Below are positions 21,467-32,799 of a stretch of DNA of 50,829 nt, in pieces (positions within the stretch are counted from its first letter, which is position 1; the number at the start of each line of letters is the position of its first letter). The DNA is from Biscogniauxia marginata (Eukaryota; Ascomycota; Sordariomycetes; Xylariales; Xylariaceae). The position numbers and the translations under genes were made by a program. The notes below the pieces were generated by a model. It searched no databases and had not been told where the DNA came from. It saw only the letters and a program-made list of their open reading frames with translations. The stretch spans positions 1 to 50,829 of the forward strand of contig MU404227.1 of NCBI GenBank assembly GCA_022695795.1, written 5' to 3'.

Positions 21467-22544
21467 TTCCCCCCTATTGATTGGCAATCGGGCAGTCCTG
21501 GCTTCTGGACTCAGCTTTCAGCGAGGTGGAGAATTGGGGATCTGGAACAGAACCCCCACGTTAATTGGAAAAAAAAAAAAGGAAAAGAAAAGAAAAGATC
21601 TCGTGATTTTTCTGCCCCGTAGGCTGTAGTGCTATTCGCGCTAGTATGCATACTATTAGACAGAAATAAAAACGGCTGAATCCCGCTATATCTCGTATCT
21701 AGGGCTAGACAGATATTTTGGATTGCCCGATTGGTCATGTGATACCCCACGATGTGACAATTTATAATACAATTGCTCGCAGCACCATCTTCTATGGAGA
21801 ATATTCCTAGGCTGTTACCCCCGATCGTAAATAGGCTATCTTAAAGCAGCCTTCCTCCTGTCTTTCGCACGAGTACGTCCAATTGGATAGTGACGGGAGA
21901 TATTTGGTTGAAGAACGAAAAGCAGGTCTTAACCTAGGTTGATTAGTTAACCAACAGCGTCATATGTTCTCGATCTTACCTAAGATGAGATGGCGCGGAC
22001 TTGGCAACATTGTTTTCCCTGCCGGACCCTGGACTAGAAGGTATTCCACAGGGGCCGTTGGCACACAACTCTATTCGCCGACTAAGAGTTGCTTAGAGGA
22101 GATGTCGCTGATAACTCGTTTTTAATCTACAGCAATACACACAAGCCATAGAGTATTATGCAGATGACAAGCATATATTTAACCATGGTTCTAAGTCTGG
22201 ATTAACGATCTTACATATTCTACGAGCCACTTGAAATTCTCTCACTAAAAGCATGCCAGATCGCTAACCACATCTTATCGTGACAAGATTAGCCCCTTGT
22301 AAATACTGTTCCATCGAAGATAGTTACTCTTTGAAACCATAGTGAGAATACCTTGAAATCTCTTTAAGGAGCGTTGTATTGTAATCATTCTAAACTAACC
22401 CCGATCCACTGTTACCCGTAAAATCAAGAAACCCAAGTACGTGACCTACTTGTGAAGTCAGACTGATAGATGTAAAAAGAGGGTTTGTCACACTTGTGTG
22501 ATATAATGACCTTGTTTCCTAACCCATCGAACCGCGAGGACATA
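21467..22544. other. Intergenic between permease and HeLo gene
   Basis: Promoter of the minus-strand permease on the left. A fragment of a Gypsy LTR lies at 22321-22492. Otherwise no gene seen. Confidence 0.6.
22321..22492 (-). mobile_element. LTR fragment of the Gypsy family, not RIP-mutated
   Basis: Read on the minus strand from 22492 it starts TGTGACAAACCC and runs through GACTTCACAAGTAGGTCACG, TTTCTTGATTTTACGGGTAA and AAAGAGATTTCAAGGTATTC. These match the first 170 bp or so of the LTRs at 41979 and 49055 (TGTGACGAACC, ACTTCACAGGTAAGTACGTA, TTTCTTGATTTGAAGGTAAT). Unlike those copies it keeps many C and G bases. The other LTR end is not found, so it is a fragment or a strongly diverged solo LTR. 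Confidence 0.7.
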
Positions 22545-24568
22545 TTAATATATGCCGCTAAGCATGTCCCTCGTAAGTCGAAGCTTATCCATCACTTGTT
22601 CCTTATATAGAACCCCCAACCTGAATTTGATGGAGGCGTGGTTCTCTCCTTTGTATGCTGGAGTTTCTAGCTTAGTAGCGTTGAGGCATAAGACCACAAT
22701 ATCGTGGTACGAATCGCCGAATTTCCGAGCAACCTTTGATAGGTATTCCGAACCACCCGAAGTTGCGTTATGAGGTGATCCGCTGTGATAATCTGAGCTC
22801 CCCAGCAGTTTCTCTCGTATGCCTCGTAGTTCAGCGGGTCGGATTGTCATCAGATCCTCAATCCCCAAGATAGCCTCTATTGGCTTCCACAAGGCAATCT
22901 CTATAAGAACTATGCCTAAGCTGTACATATCGTGGGATTTGAGGTAGCAATTTTTCGCCTCGCCGAATTGAACGTAGGGATGTCGGTAAATATCGTTCAG
23001 TGGGTCAAATAGGGGCTTCTCAGTCATCTCGAGCTCATCGCTTGGGCGGGAAAGATCATAGCCCGTGATATACGGCATACCAAGACTTCCCTCATCTGTT
23101 ACCGAGCCAAAGAATAGAACGTTATCACTTTTTATACCCTTGTGTAACCAATCGACTGCATGAAAGCTGAAAAGACAATCTGCCAGAGCGCTGCAAAGCG
23201 ATATCCTCGCCGTAATTGAAGGTTTTGGCCGATTATCCAGTAGTTGGCGAAGGGTGGTCAATGTTGTTTCTGCTTTGTTTCCAGATGATCTTTCGTAAAC
23301 TATTCCAAATTTCGATTCCTCGGAGGATGTGGTGGATCTCACATAACCTAAGCATCGAGGTGCTCGGAAATCTGGAGGCATATCTTCACTGAGTAACCTC
23401 GCGAGAAGCACAATCCTCTTGTCATGCTGGCATTCCGACATACGATCAGTTCCTTGGTGAAGTGGCTTCTCGATCCACTCAATCCAGACACTTCGATTGT
23501 CCCAACACGCTATTGATCGCCTATTTGTATCATATCCACCGCGAGACTCATTGGAATAACTAAACATGGATAGATCCAATAATAGAGTTGTAGGTTTGCA
23601 CGGGAGCGAATAATGTTCGAGTTCTTCCGGCTGGTTAAGCTCTATGTGGCGAATTTTAAGCCTTGCTAGACTTCTCAAATGTCGTCTTTTGGCTTCATCA
23701 GCACGCCCCTCCATGATTGCGGCCTCAAAATACGGATTCCCGCCTCGTAAACTAATCGGAGGATCTATATTGTGATAATTCTGAGTATCTTGATCTAGAG
23801 CTTTAACGAATAACCGGAGACTTTCATGGTCATTCCGAAGTTGCAAGAGCTCTAAATACTTCATTTCAACCACGTTCTCTAGTTTACGGGCTCGTGATGT
23901 ATCAAGAAGGCCTATGAGAAACGAATTAAGATCCTTGAGTTTGTTCACAAGAGTCTCGAATCCTTCTTTATCGATCCTCACCCAGATGAGTCGTTTAGGT
24001 TCCGCGCAAACACTTCGTAGCTTGCGCGCGGCTATTGCTGTTCGACTGCCGACTCTTCGGAGGCTCGTGGATAGGGAGAAGCGCTGTTTTCCTGTTGATA
24101 CACTTCCGGTATCATTTGCTGGGGGAAAACAAAGTAGCTCCATGAGATTCGTCTGAGGTTCGCCTTTGTCATTCCATGGTATGTGAGCCCGCCCCATTAT
24201 ATTTACGTATTTGCCATTTTTCTTTTCGTAGTTTCGAAACAGCGAGTTGATCTCAAGAAGTACATCCTTTAGTATGGACTTATTCACTTGGAGGGTGGCG
24301 CAGATCTTTCCTTCTTCGTACAGAAGACCAGCTTCCATGGCAAAGCTAAGGAACCGTTGTTGTTCTATCTGGACGAGAATCCTTAAATAGCGATACGATT
24401 CTGACATTTGGGCCGCCTCTGTGAAGTATTTATACCCTGTTCTCATTTAGCCATAGTTACATTGAAGGCAGGTGGAAGCAACAAACCCTTGATGCACTCA
24501 TCTGTCATTTGCAAGATAAGAGATACAACCCCAATCCCCAAACCCAACGCCGACAGCGGATCTGCCAT
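22545..24568 (-). CDS. HeLo-domain pseudokinase (MLKL-like layout)
   Basis: Two exons, 24568-24487 and 24436-22545, encode 657 aa. Exon 1 supplies MADPLSALGLGIGVVSLILQ and the junction reads CIKGYKYFTEA. This is the classic start of the fungal HeLo (prion-inhibition and propagation, HET-s/S-type) domain, here about residues 1-190, with its N-terminal hydrophobic helix that in HET-S inserts into membranes. A kinase-fold domain follows (about residues 330-640). Its catalytic loop reads LHKGIKSDNVLF, so the catalytic Asp of HRD is Gly, although Lys and Asn remain. The DFG site reads GYDLSRP, and no glycine-rich loop is clear. It is therefore probably a pseudokinase. HeLo domains are related to the four-helix bundle of MLKL, a pore-forming effector of necroptosis; a cell-death or incompatibility role is an inference. 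It is divergent from the Ser/Thr kinase gene at 25429. Confidence 0.88.
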
Positions 24569-25428
24569 TTTGGGGATTTTATGAAGGGAAGGTAATAGTA
24601 TGGATCATAGGATATAGAGGTTATTCAGTGGAGCTATTAGTTAGAATACTCTCAAGTTGTTTGCCTTTGCCACAGTGGAGGTCTTTCTAGCTCCGGACAA
24701 AAAGGTTTAGATACTTTATAACATCCCGGTAAGGATTTACGTCAGACGCGGCTGAGTATTGGTAAGATGTATGTAAGAAGAGACTCTAAAGCCACTCGGA
24801 GCAACTCGTTCGGTGAGCCTATAGGCATAAGCCACTTGTTCCCTAACGTCTAGCTTCAGAGCAAGGCATTATTACTGCCAGCGCGTTAGGCATATATATC
24901 AAGTGGCATAGTGCTGTGGTGGTGGCGGTGTGCATTTAGAGAACAAATCATATTGTTGTTTCTTACACTATCAAGTGAAACACAAATGCGGTAATCTCAA
25001 AGTGCAAAAATGTAGAGATAGCTACGAAGAGGTGGTGGGGCGGGGTACGTGGTATTTTTGCACCTTGGATGCGATTTTACGATGGCGTTGGATACGGATG
25101 GAATGCGAGAAGAGGCTCTGCACGGAGCAGGCAGGGCAATACAGAGTGATGAAGGAGGTAGAATTGGGTTTCTGAAATCTGCCTACTTATAGCCCAGGCG
25201 TTCCCTCAACTCCTAATCTACCAGGGTTTACTGGGATATATGGATACATTGTAACCCCGAGTAACCTAGTGTGAATCCCTATTCATATATAATCCATTTT
25301 TCCCTTGCCTTGTGTACCTTCGTCCACTCCGAGTTCTATGTATTTCGACACTATAGGATACATATGTCCCACGCTACATACATAGGTACTTAACCGATAC
25401 TCCTATCCTTCTAATTTAGGTAGGCAGG
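24569..25428. other. Divergent promoter region of the two kinase-fold genes
   Basis: 860 bp between the ATGs of the HeLo pseudokinase (minus) and the Ser/Thr kinase (plus). An open plus frame 24930-25175 has no homology I can name. No other gene seen. Confidence 0.55.
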
Positions 25429-26834
25429 ATGGCTAGTCAATCTAGAGCCCCCGCCAGCGGAACGGTCCGCTACCCAACTACAAAGATCAAAGATGCCTTC
25501 AGCCAATCAAATGTCAAAGAATCAACTATCCACGACCTGTTAGAACATGGGTACTCCGACTTTGGGATCCCCATTCCCCGGTACGCCTATCCCAGCATCC
25601 TAACTCCAAGCCAGCATGCAAGATTCCGGGACATTCAACCACAGTTTCTCGACAGCTATTTCTTTATCCAACCTCCGGACGAATGGCCTGGTGATCATTT
25701 CAATCTGAGTTCCCATGCCATCTCTTCAGAATCGACATTCCCGAATGGCCTTGAATATGTGGGGTGTATTGGCAGAGGGAATTACAGCCAGGTTGACGAG
25801 GTACGATATCGTCCAACGGGCGGCGTGTTTGCCTTGAAAAGGATTGAACGTAGACAAACCCGTAAAGAAGAGCTTGAGGAAATGAAGTACGTAAGTGGAG
25901 AGCTAAGCGCACTGAGGAAGATCCGGAAACCCACCGTCCAACACTTCGTCAAACTTGTTGCCAGTTACACCGATGAGCAACACATAGGCATGGTGTTGAG
26001 TCCGGTGGCTGACTGTAATCTCGGTCAATTCTTGGACAAGTTCAATGACCCAGGTAAAAAACGAGACGAGGGTCTTTTAGGCGGGTTTTTTGGTTGCCTA
26101 GCTACTGCTCTGGCCTACTTGCACTACACAGCGGAAATTCGCCACAAAGATATCAAGCCGGAGAATATCCTGGTCAAGGGTAACAACATCTATCTAAGTG
26201 ATTTCGGTATTGCATTCGACTGGAGTGAGACTGGGATCACAACCACAAGGGATGAGATGCGAAAAACCACCAAAGTGAGTCATCACCTATCATTCTACTA
26301 CCCAAACCTCGTAGCAAAGAGCCACCCCACCACCGTCACCGTCACAATATCACCTCACTAAAGACAAAATTTGGAGAATACTTGCTGATCTTGTTTGAAA
26401 ACCCCCTATCCTGCATATAGTACTGTAGTCCCGAACTCTTCAAATACGAACCGAGAAATTCGAAGTCGGATATCTGGTCGCTTGGATGTGTGTTTCTGGA
26501 AATGATTGCCGTGCTAAAAGGGAAGACAAGACGGTATATACACGACGAGTTAACGTCGCGGGGCACTTATTTCCTATGCCAGGCAGATGAGGGCGCTATT
26601 AAGGAGATAATTAGCATGATGCGAGAGGACACAACTCAGTATGGAAATGAACCTCTAGTCTGGATTGAGAAGATGTTGCGATTGAAGGCAGAGGAGCGGC
26701 CCACTGCCGATCACCTGAGAGAAGAGATTCTTCACGCTGGAAAAGCACACTGCGGATTTTGTTGCTTTCGCAAAAACATACTCGAAGAGGATCGAGTCGA
26801 CGTCGCCCCATCAAGTCAGGTACGTTTTTATTAA
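25429..26834 (+). CDS. Ser/Thr protein kinase
   Basis: Exons 25429-26274 and 26421-26834 join in frame across a 146-bp intron (GTGAGT...ATATAG), giving 419 aa. The kinase motifs are all present: glycine loop IGRGNYSQVDEV (about residue 114), the lysine in VFALKRI (about 137), catalytic loop RHKDIKPENIL (about 239), DFG in LSDFGIAF (about 260), the P+1 region YCSPELF, and SDIWSLGCVFLEM. It should be active. The N-terminal 100 residues contain no domain I know; this architecture is common in lineage-specific fungal kinases near incompatibility-type genes. The end is uncertain: a GTACGT donor at 26820 could splice to 27019 and add an exon running to 27369. It shares a divergent promoter region with the HeLo pseudokinase. 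Confidence 0.85.
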
Positions 26835-27018
26835 GAATGATCACAGCCATGAGTCAAGAGATCAGAATGAGCTCTTGGCAGGATGGTAAAGGGTAATTGT
26901 CCAACCAGGATAGTGCTCTTGGTATACAGAACAGCGCTTATGGAATGCAATAAGAAACAATACTACCTCTCGTATTGATGCAGGGTTGTCATGCAACGTG
27001 CTAACAACAGAATTACAG

Positions 27019-27369
27019 AGTCCTCCGATCTACGCTACAGAACTATTCACCGCCAAAGTCTACGTACCAAGTGCTGTTAACTGGATAGGCGTCACGCTGG
27101 CGCATTTAGCCAAAATATCGAGTAACTGGATTAGTCCCGAACTCGTTGACCGAGCGAACCTCCAACTTGACACTATAGCTCCGGAATCTGTCATGTTAGA
27201 TGGAAGGCAGTTCAACTCGACAGGATGTACTAAGCTCACATGGACGATCGAGAATGCCACAAGGACTACGCAGGATGTTTTTTTGGTTGCCGCAGAATCC
27301 ATGGCAGTGGACATGATCATTCCGAGCACCAACTTTGACACCCTGAGACAGTCGGTCACTATCACGTAG
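27019..27369 (+). CDS. Unrecognised frame, perhaps last exon of the kinase
   Basis: Open for 116 codons from an AG acceptor at 27018; the frame itself extends up to 26986. It includes SPPIYATELFTAKVYVPSAV and MIIPSTNFDTLRQSVTIT. If joined to the donor at 26820 (phase 0) it would follow kinase residue 415. That 199-bp intron would be long for this window. No ATG begins the frame. I recognise no family; it may be a kinase C-terminal extension, a relict or chance. Confidence 0.3.
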   Translation, partial: SPPIYATELFTAKVYVPSAVNWIGVTLAHLAKISSNWISPELVDRANLQLDTIAPESVMLDGRQFNSTGCTKLTWTIENATRTTQDVFLVAAESMAVDMIIPSTNFDTLRQSVTIT

Positions 27370-28304
27370 TGGGATGCAAGAGAGTGAAAGTACTTTAATA
27401 CACAACTAGCCACATGCGAGGAGAGGACCACAGAGTTTGGGAGATTTCGGTCTGGATGTCTAATTTGTCACACATTGGTAATACACGTAACATTGTAGGT
27501 CAGGATTTCGGTGTAGCTAGCCCAAAGTCTTACCTGAAACCCGCAGTCATTCCGCCTTGTGTTGTTCTGCTTACCATCTGTCCATCTACAGCTGGCAAGG
27601 CAGTAACATCCAATTGTTCTTACCAAAATTTCTTTGTACGTAGGGGAAAGGGGGTTCCAGAGAGGAAAGCAAAAAGAAAGGGGAGAGGGTTGGATACAGT
27701 TTTTTTAACGACTCGATTCCAACAGACTGTAAATCAAAGATGAGGTACTACATCTTTATTTTTCCAGACTGAGCATCTAGAATAATAGAGGAACATGATA
27801 TATGCAGAGGAGATGACACGCAGATACCACTTATCATGGGATTCTTTAGGTAGTAGGTACCTGGCATTACTCCACTGTATGATACCAAAAGGTGCCTACC
27901 TTTTGCGATTAGCTACTTAGTATGTTAGGCAGTACACGTACTTTACAGCTCCTAGTTATGGCACAGTAGGTATAGAATGAGGCTGTGAGGCTCCCTCTAT
28001 GTCATTCCCAAGCCTAACCCCACCTCCCCCTCCATTACAGACCGTTGTTACCTTGCAAATATCAACATTCGTCACTGACCTTTGACCACACCACGAAATA
28101 CACCTACTGCGTTTCTCATCGCTTATAGGCAGTAGTATTAAAGATCTGGAGCCATTTACTTGTGTACGAAGCACTGAGAGACTATGGTCTCTCTCTGATT
28201 CAAGAACTCCGATTATCGAAATACTGGCATTCGAAACGAACGCCCAGATACTCTCTCTTAACCAACCAACCAACCAACTTAATAACTCCAACCGAGCAGC
28301 CGCC
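27370..28304. other. Intergenic, no supported gene
   Basis: Open frame 27414-27743 (plus) has no recognisable content. A long minus frame 27956-28573 is antisense to the low-complexity Pro/Glu repeat of the next gene and is rejected. Confidence 0.5.
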
Positions 28305-29494
28305 ATGTCCATTGTGCAAATGTTCAAACGGCTATTTCGGAAATTGAAAGAAAGAAAACTAAACTCAAAACCAAACCCAAACCCAGAACCAAAACTAGAA
28401 CCAGAACCAGAACCAGAACCACCATGTTCGACGAAGAAAACTCTAGAAGCGACCAGTTCGGCTGTTTCAGAAGGGAATTCACAGCGAACATCGCCGCGAA
28501 ACGACCAGTACGAAGAACTATCTGAAAACATCACGGAACCCCCTACGGCTGTACAACAACCGGTACAAGACAATAGTGATCAGGAATCCAGAACTCCCAG
28601 TCTAGAACCCGAATCAGGGGACAATGGGGAAAGCTTATCTCGTGATAACGGTATCAGACCTGACCCGAACGTAAGTCTCCTCCTCTTAATATCAGTCTAG
28701 GCACCCATCGCGAAACAGACCCAATGATAATAACATCTGAGGATGATAGTTTGCTACTATATTATACATCTATCCGCGCGTCTCGTCCGGCCCTTTTGAC
28801 TACCCTACCGCATTTACAGCGAGAAAATGTTTACAAAAGACAAGCTACATCATAAAATCTGCAGCGAATCGGCTGGGGCTTGGAGAAGTCGAGGGGGCCA
28901 AGCACGATATATCTTGGCTGTCCTGGGAGGGAAAATTAAGCTGCTCGATCTTTGTAGTGGTTTCAGACGATTTCATGAATATCGAAGTGGCCCTAGGCAC
29001 AGAATGGTCAGTCGACGAGTCTGTGGGGAATCAAATTGTCAACGTTCCCAATCAACAAATTCACGATCGATTTCCCAACAGAGGTAAGAACCTCGAATCA
29101 AGTTTACTTAGTCTGTTCCCTCTTATTGGGGTCGCTTTGCTGAAATCATGTAGACGATGCGAATAACTCGCGGGGCAATCCGAATCGAAGACAATATAAT
29201 CGATTCGATGGTCGACCTGACGACAGCCACAATATTATCCAACCCCGACCGTCGTCGTGGGGATTAGGAAGCGCAGCACCTTTGAATCATTTGATGGTTC
29301 CACCTAGACTCACGATAATGCTGAACCCAACTCCAATACTGCCGAACCCATATGCGGTACTACCTGGCACATATGCAGATATCATAATCAGGCTCATGGA
29401 CCCTCGACCACCTTCGAGTCAGCGGAGCCGTACGCAGGACTTCTTGCCGCAAAACCACCTCGTTCAATGTAAGAATACCACCAACAAACACTAA
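28305..29494 (+). CDS. Hypothetical disordered protein with basic N-terminus
   Basis: I do not recognise the family. Three exons can be joined in frame: 28305-28670, 28840-29083 and 29154-29494 (316 aa). The first and second donors (GTAAGT, GTAAGA) and the last acceptor (TGTAG) are good; the acceptor at 28839 is weak (AAAAG). The N-terminus MSIVQMFKRLFRKLKERKLN is basic and amphipathic, then comes a Pro-Glu/Pro-Asn repeat (PNPEPKLEPEPEPEP), a polar disordered stretch, a short folded-looking part (DISWLSWEGKLSCSIFVVVS) and a Pro-rich tail (MLNPTPILPNPYAVLPG). The amphipathic start could bind membranes. The 3' end might continue past a GTAAGA donor near 29470. Confidence 0.45.
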
Positions 29495-31504
29495 TATCAC
29501 CCAACCTTCGACTTCCTCAAGAAGGAGACTGGATCGACTTCATTGGGCTAACAGGTTCATATAGATAATCGAAATTTCGGCATGGACGTCAGGCCTAGAG
29601 CCATGCTCTAACCAACCAGCGTTTACCTAGACAGCCCTGTCAGATATCGTTTGACGCAGACGAGGGATGGGTTTGAAGTAGTTGTTAGGGTAGCATAGTT
29701 ACTGTATGAGAAATAGAGGGGGTGCATGTGTATTTTCGCTTAGTAACTGAAAGATTATACCGACCTTAGGACTAGGAGGGGCAAGCATGGAAGAAGGATG
29801 AAGGTCACAACGACAACATTATACCTATATATATACCTTGGGTAACTAGGGTATATTGCTATGGTTGAGATGTCGAGGGACATTTTTGCATGATACTTAC
29901 ATCATAATACGCCATACCCCTCCATCGTTGCCGCATTCAGATACCACGAAGCTATTGGTTTTGGTGTTGGGGAAAGGTCGTCTTGGATTGGTCGTATATT
30001 AGGCAGAAACCTCGACGGCGTATGCTTAGAAAATATAGAGAATACCCCATGATATAGGGACCACTATTGACGAGGCGAAATGACTGATAGAAGGGACACC
30101 GTGGGAGGATAAAGATTCTTGTCGGGGGCATGCTATACTTAACAATCAAATATCAAATTCTACAGTACACTTCAGGGCATTTACGAGTTGGTTTAGGTAC
30201 GTGTATTGGGGGTGTGAGCTACTGGCCTGTAGAACCACTTCATCTATAGCACCCGTCTTTTCCGTGTGCCGAGTGAGGAGCAATCGTTAATACCTGATCT
30301 ACGCCCTATCCTTGAAATTGATGCAGTACGCCCAGGTGGATTAGATCAAGTATGCATAGGTAGTTTATCCAATCATTCCTCAACGCATTCACATAAAATG
30401 CTAAACCAGTCAGCCAATGTAGACAGCACTACCCATCAAGTGGTCGAGTGGGGTCAATAGTGACTGAGATAATGCACGTTAACATTTCTAGACTCTACCC
30501 ACATATGATCAGTTCCAGGCCCACCCGGAATCATGTAGCCGCCCATAGGTTAGAGCAACGAATAAGGATACGATGTCTTAGATTGATTGCAAAGGCATGT
30601 TGATTCGTTCATGATACTTGCATAATCTCTCTGCCATATAACAATCAAGCCCGGCGAATCTTGGGCTGCCGCTGACAGGCCTACGCTCGCGAATGAATTT
30701 ATTACTTTTTATTCTTCTTTGCTTTTAGTTTAAAGAAAAGAAAAAGGGAAGAATTTATACATTAGGTACCTTATATGTACCTACCTAAGTACTCAAGGAA
30801 CAATACGAGGTCAATTTGACGAATTCAATATAGCTTGATATTTAATATAGCCAACTTCGTCACACTGCCTTCCTTGGGAGATGCAATTCACGAATGAAGG
30901 CAGATCTGGGAAAGTTACATGGTCACATCCGAGACTCTTAATCTATGTCGAGTACTGATATGCCCCCTTCTGATGCTACGAAAGAGGTCGGGTTGCCCAA
31001 CATAGCAAAGTCAACCCAACGATAACGATCAACCAGTCAAATCCTTTTTATTATGCACTCCACGGGATCTGGTATCATATGTTCAGCTGGGCAGTCAACG
31101 ATACCCAGCAATGCCCAGCAAGGCTCCAATAATTTAATATACTCTCCAAGGACTTTTTCCTAGACGCCTAGGTTGCACATCTTCATACCGAGTTGATAGG
31201 TTGGAGATTTGTAGTTTGCTGGCATGATCCTCGTACGGGCCTGGAACATAGATATGTCATAAGTCACCACGAGAATTTCCTTGCTTCGCCTCCGTCAGAT
31301 AGTCCTATTATACTTGCTGAACAGCATGTGAATAAGCTGGACATTCTTTACGGGCACGCGTGTCACCAAAGTCCTTCCCTGCCAATGGTAATACGACTGC
31401 TTCGTAATGATAAGAGATGCAATTTTAATGTCTCTATCCTTCTTTCCTCCCACCTCGCGATAGTTAAACACTGGGTAAATAAACTAGAGCCTCGTCTCTA
31501 GGTA
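29495..31504. other. Gene-poor transition zone, 2 kb
   Basis: No gene supported. Short frames at 30266-30460 and 31193-31501 have no family features. Base composition is still ordinary until about 31500. A palindromic GGTACC-type cluster lies near 30763-30795. Confidence 0.6.
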
Positions 31505-31765
31505 ATGCCAAGACCGTGACATTAGACTTATCACTTTATTTATACTTAAAAATCTACTATTTAATTAGTAATATTAAAAAAAGAAATATTTTACCTTTTA
31601 AATTTAATAATATAATATTAATTATAACTTAATTAATTATAACTTTATTAACGTGTTATTAATAGTTAAATAATAAATATAAACACTTAAATATTATTAT
31701 TAACAAGGAAGTAACTATGTACTTATATACTTATATACTCTTGTACCTAGGTACCTAGTAGCATA

Positions 31766-31795
31766 TAAGGTTCGTGCTTTCCACACGAACCCTTA
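31766..31795. repeat. Hairpin of LTR-terminus-like sequence
   Basis: TAAGGTTCGTG faces CACGAACCCTTA across a 7-base loop. GGTTCGT and ACGAACC are also the ends of the Gypsy LTRs in this block, so this may be an excision or recombination scar, or chance. Confidence 0.4.
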
Positions 31796-31999
31796 ATAGA
31801 TAGTTCCTTTTTTAAACAACTTAATATATATCGTTTCACTTTATTTACTTTACTTTATTAGTTATTTACTTTATTAATATATATACCTATTAATAGTTAT
31901 ATAAACAAGTAAATTAATTTTTATAATTTTCATAGTTTTAATTATTAAAATCGTCTTTTTTAGTTTTATATTAAATATTTAGTTTTTTAATAACGTGCT

Positions 32000-32461
32000 T
32001 ATTACGAACCATGGGATTAAAGGAGTTCCTTATTAAGGTGTCGAGATATGAACCAAGAATAGTTAAACTAGTCGGTTTAATCTCTAATTATAATTTAATA
32101 TCACGTAATTAAATTCCTGTTACTTTAAAAATTTAAGAGAATTTAATAAGTTGGATTTTTATGGATAAAAAGATTTAACGGTATTTAATATACTAAAATA
32201 AAGAGTATAAGGAATAAAGGATAAGTATAAAAAAGGCAGGATTTTTTATATAATTAATTTCTTATTTTTTAGCTATTAATTTAAGATTATAATTACTCTT
32301 TAATATTATAATAAAAATACCTTAAAATCTCTTTAACGAATAAGACATTATAAATCTTTTAAATTAACCTTAATTTATTATTATTTTTAAAACAAGAAAA
32401 ATCTAATATATATTTACTTATAAAGTTAATTAACTAGGAATATATAAAGAGGTTCGTTACA
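32000..32461 (+). repeat. LTR of element A (5' LTR), 462 bp
   Basis: Begins TATTACGAACC and ends GGTTCGTTACA, inverted relative to the LTRs of B to E. The inner part matches their reverse complement (TTCGTTAAAGAGATTT and so on). Confidence 0.8.
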
Positions 32462-32799
32462 TTTTAATAGCTTTTTAATTGAACCGTCTTAAGATAAATA
32501 TACCCCTTAAAACTAAAAAGTAACAAAAAAAGAAATAAATAAAAAATAATAATTAATAAGCTCTTAAACGAAAACTTTAAATTTTTTTATAATATAATAA
32601 AAAGGTTTAAAAGAACTAATATAAGAGTTAATTATAATTATAACTAAAAAAAGCCTTAAAAACACCTTTAAAGCTTAATAAAAAGAATTATTTAAAGAAA
32701 AAAAAGAAAAAAAGAAAGAAACACCTAAAAAAGAAAAATAAATAAAATAATCTTTACCTTTTAAAGACAAATAACCGAAGCCACTTTTAAATAATAATA

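Noticed and set aside
27956..28573. 205-codon minus-strand frame with Gly-Ser/Phe repeats
   Set aside because: It is the complement of the Pro-Glu repeat of the plus-strand gene at 28305 and has no intron or motif support.
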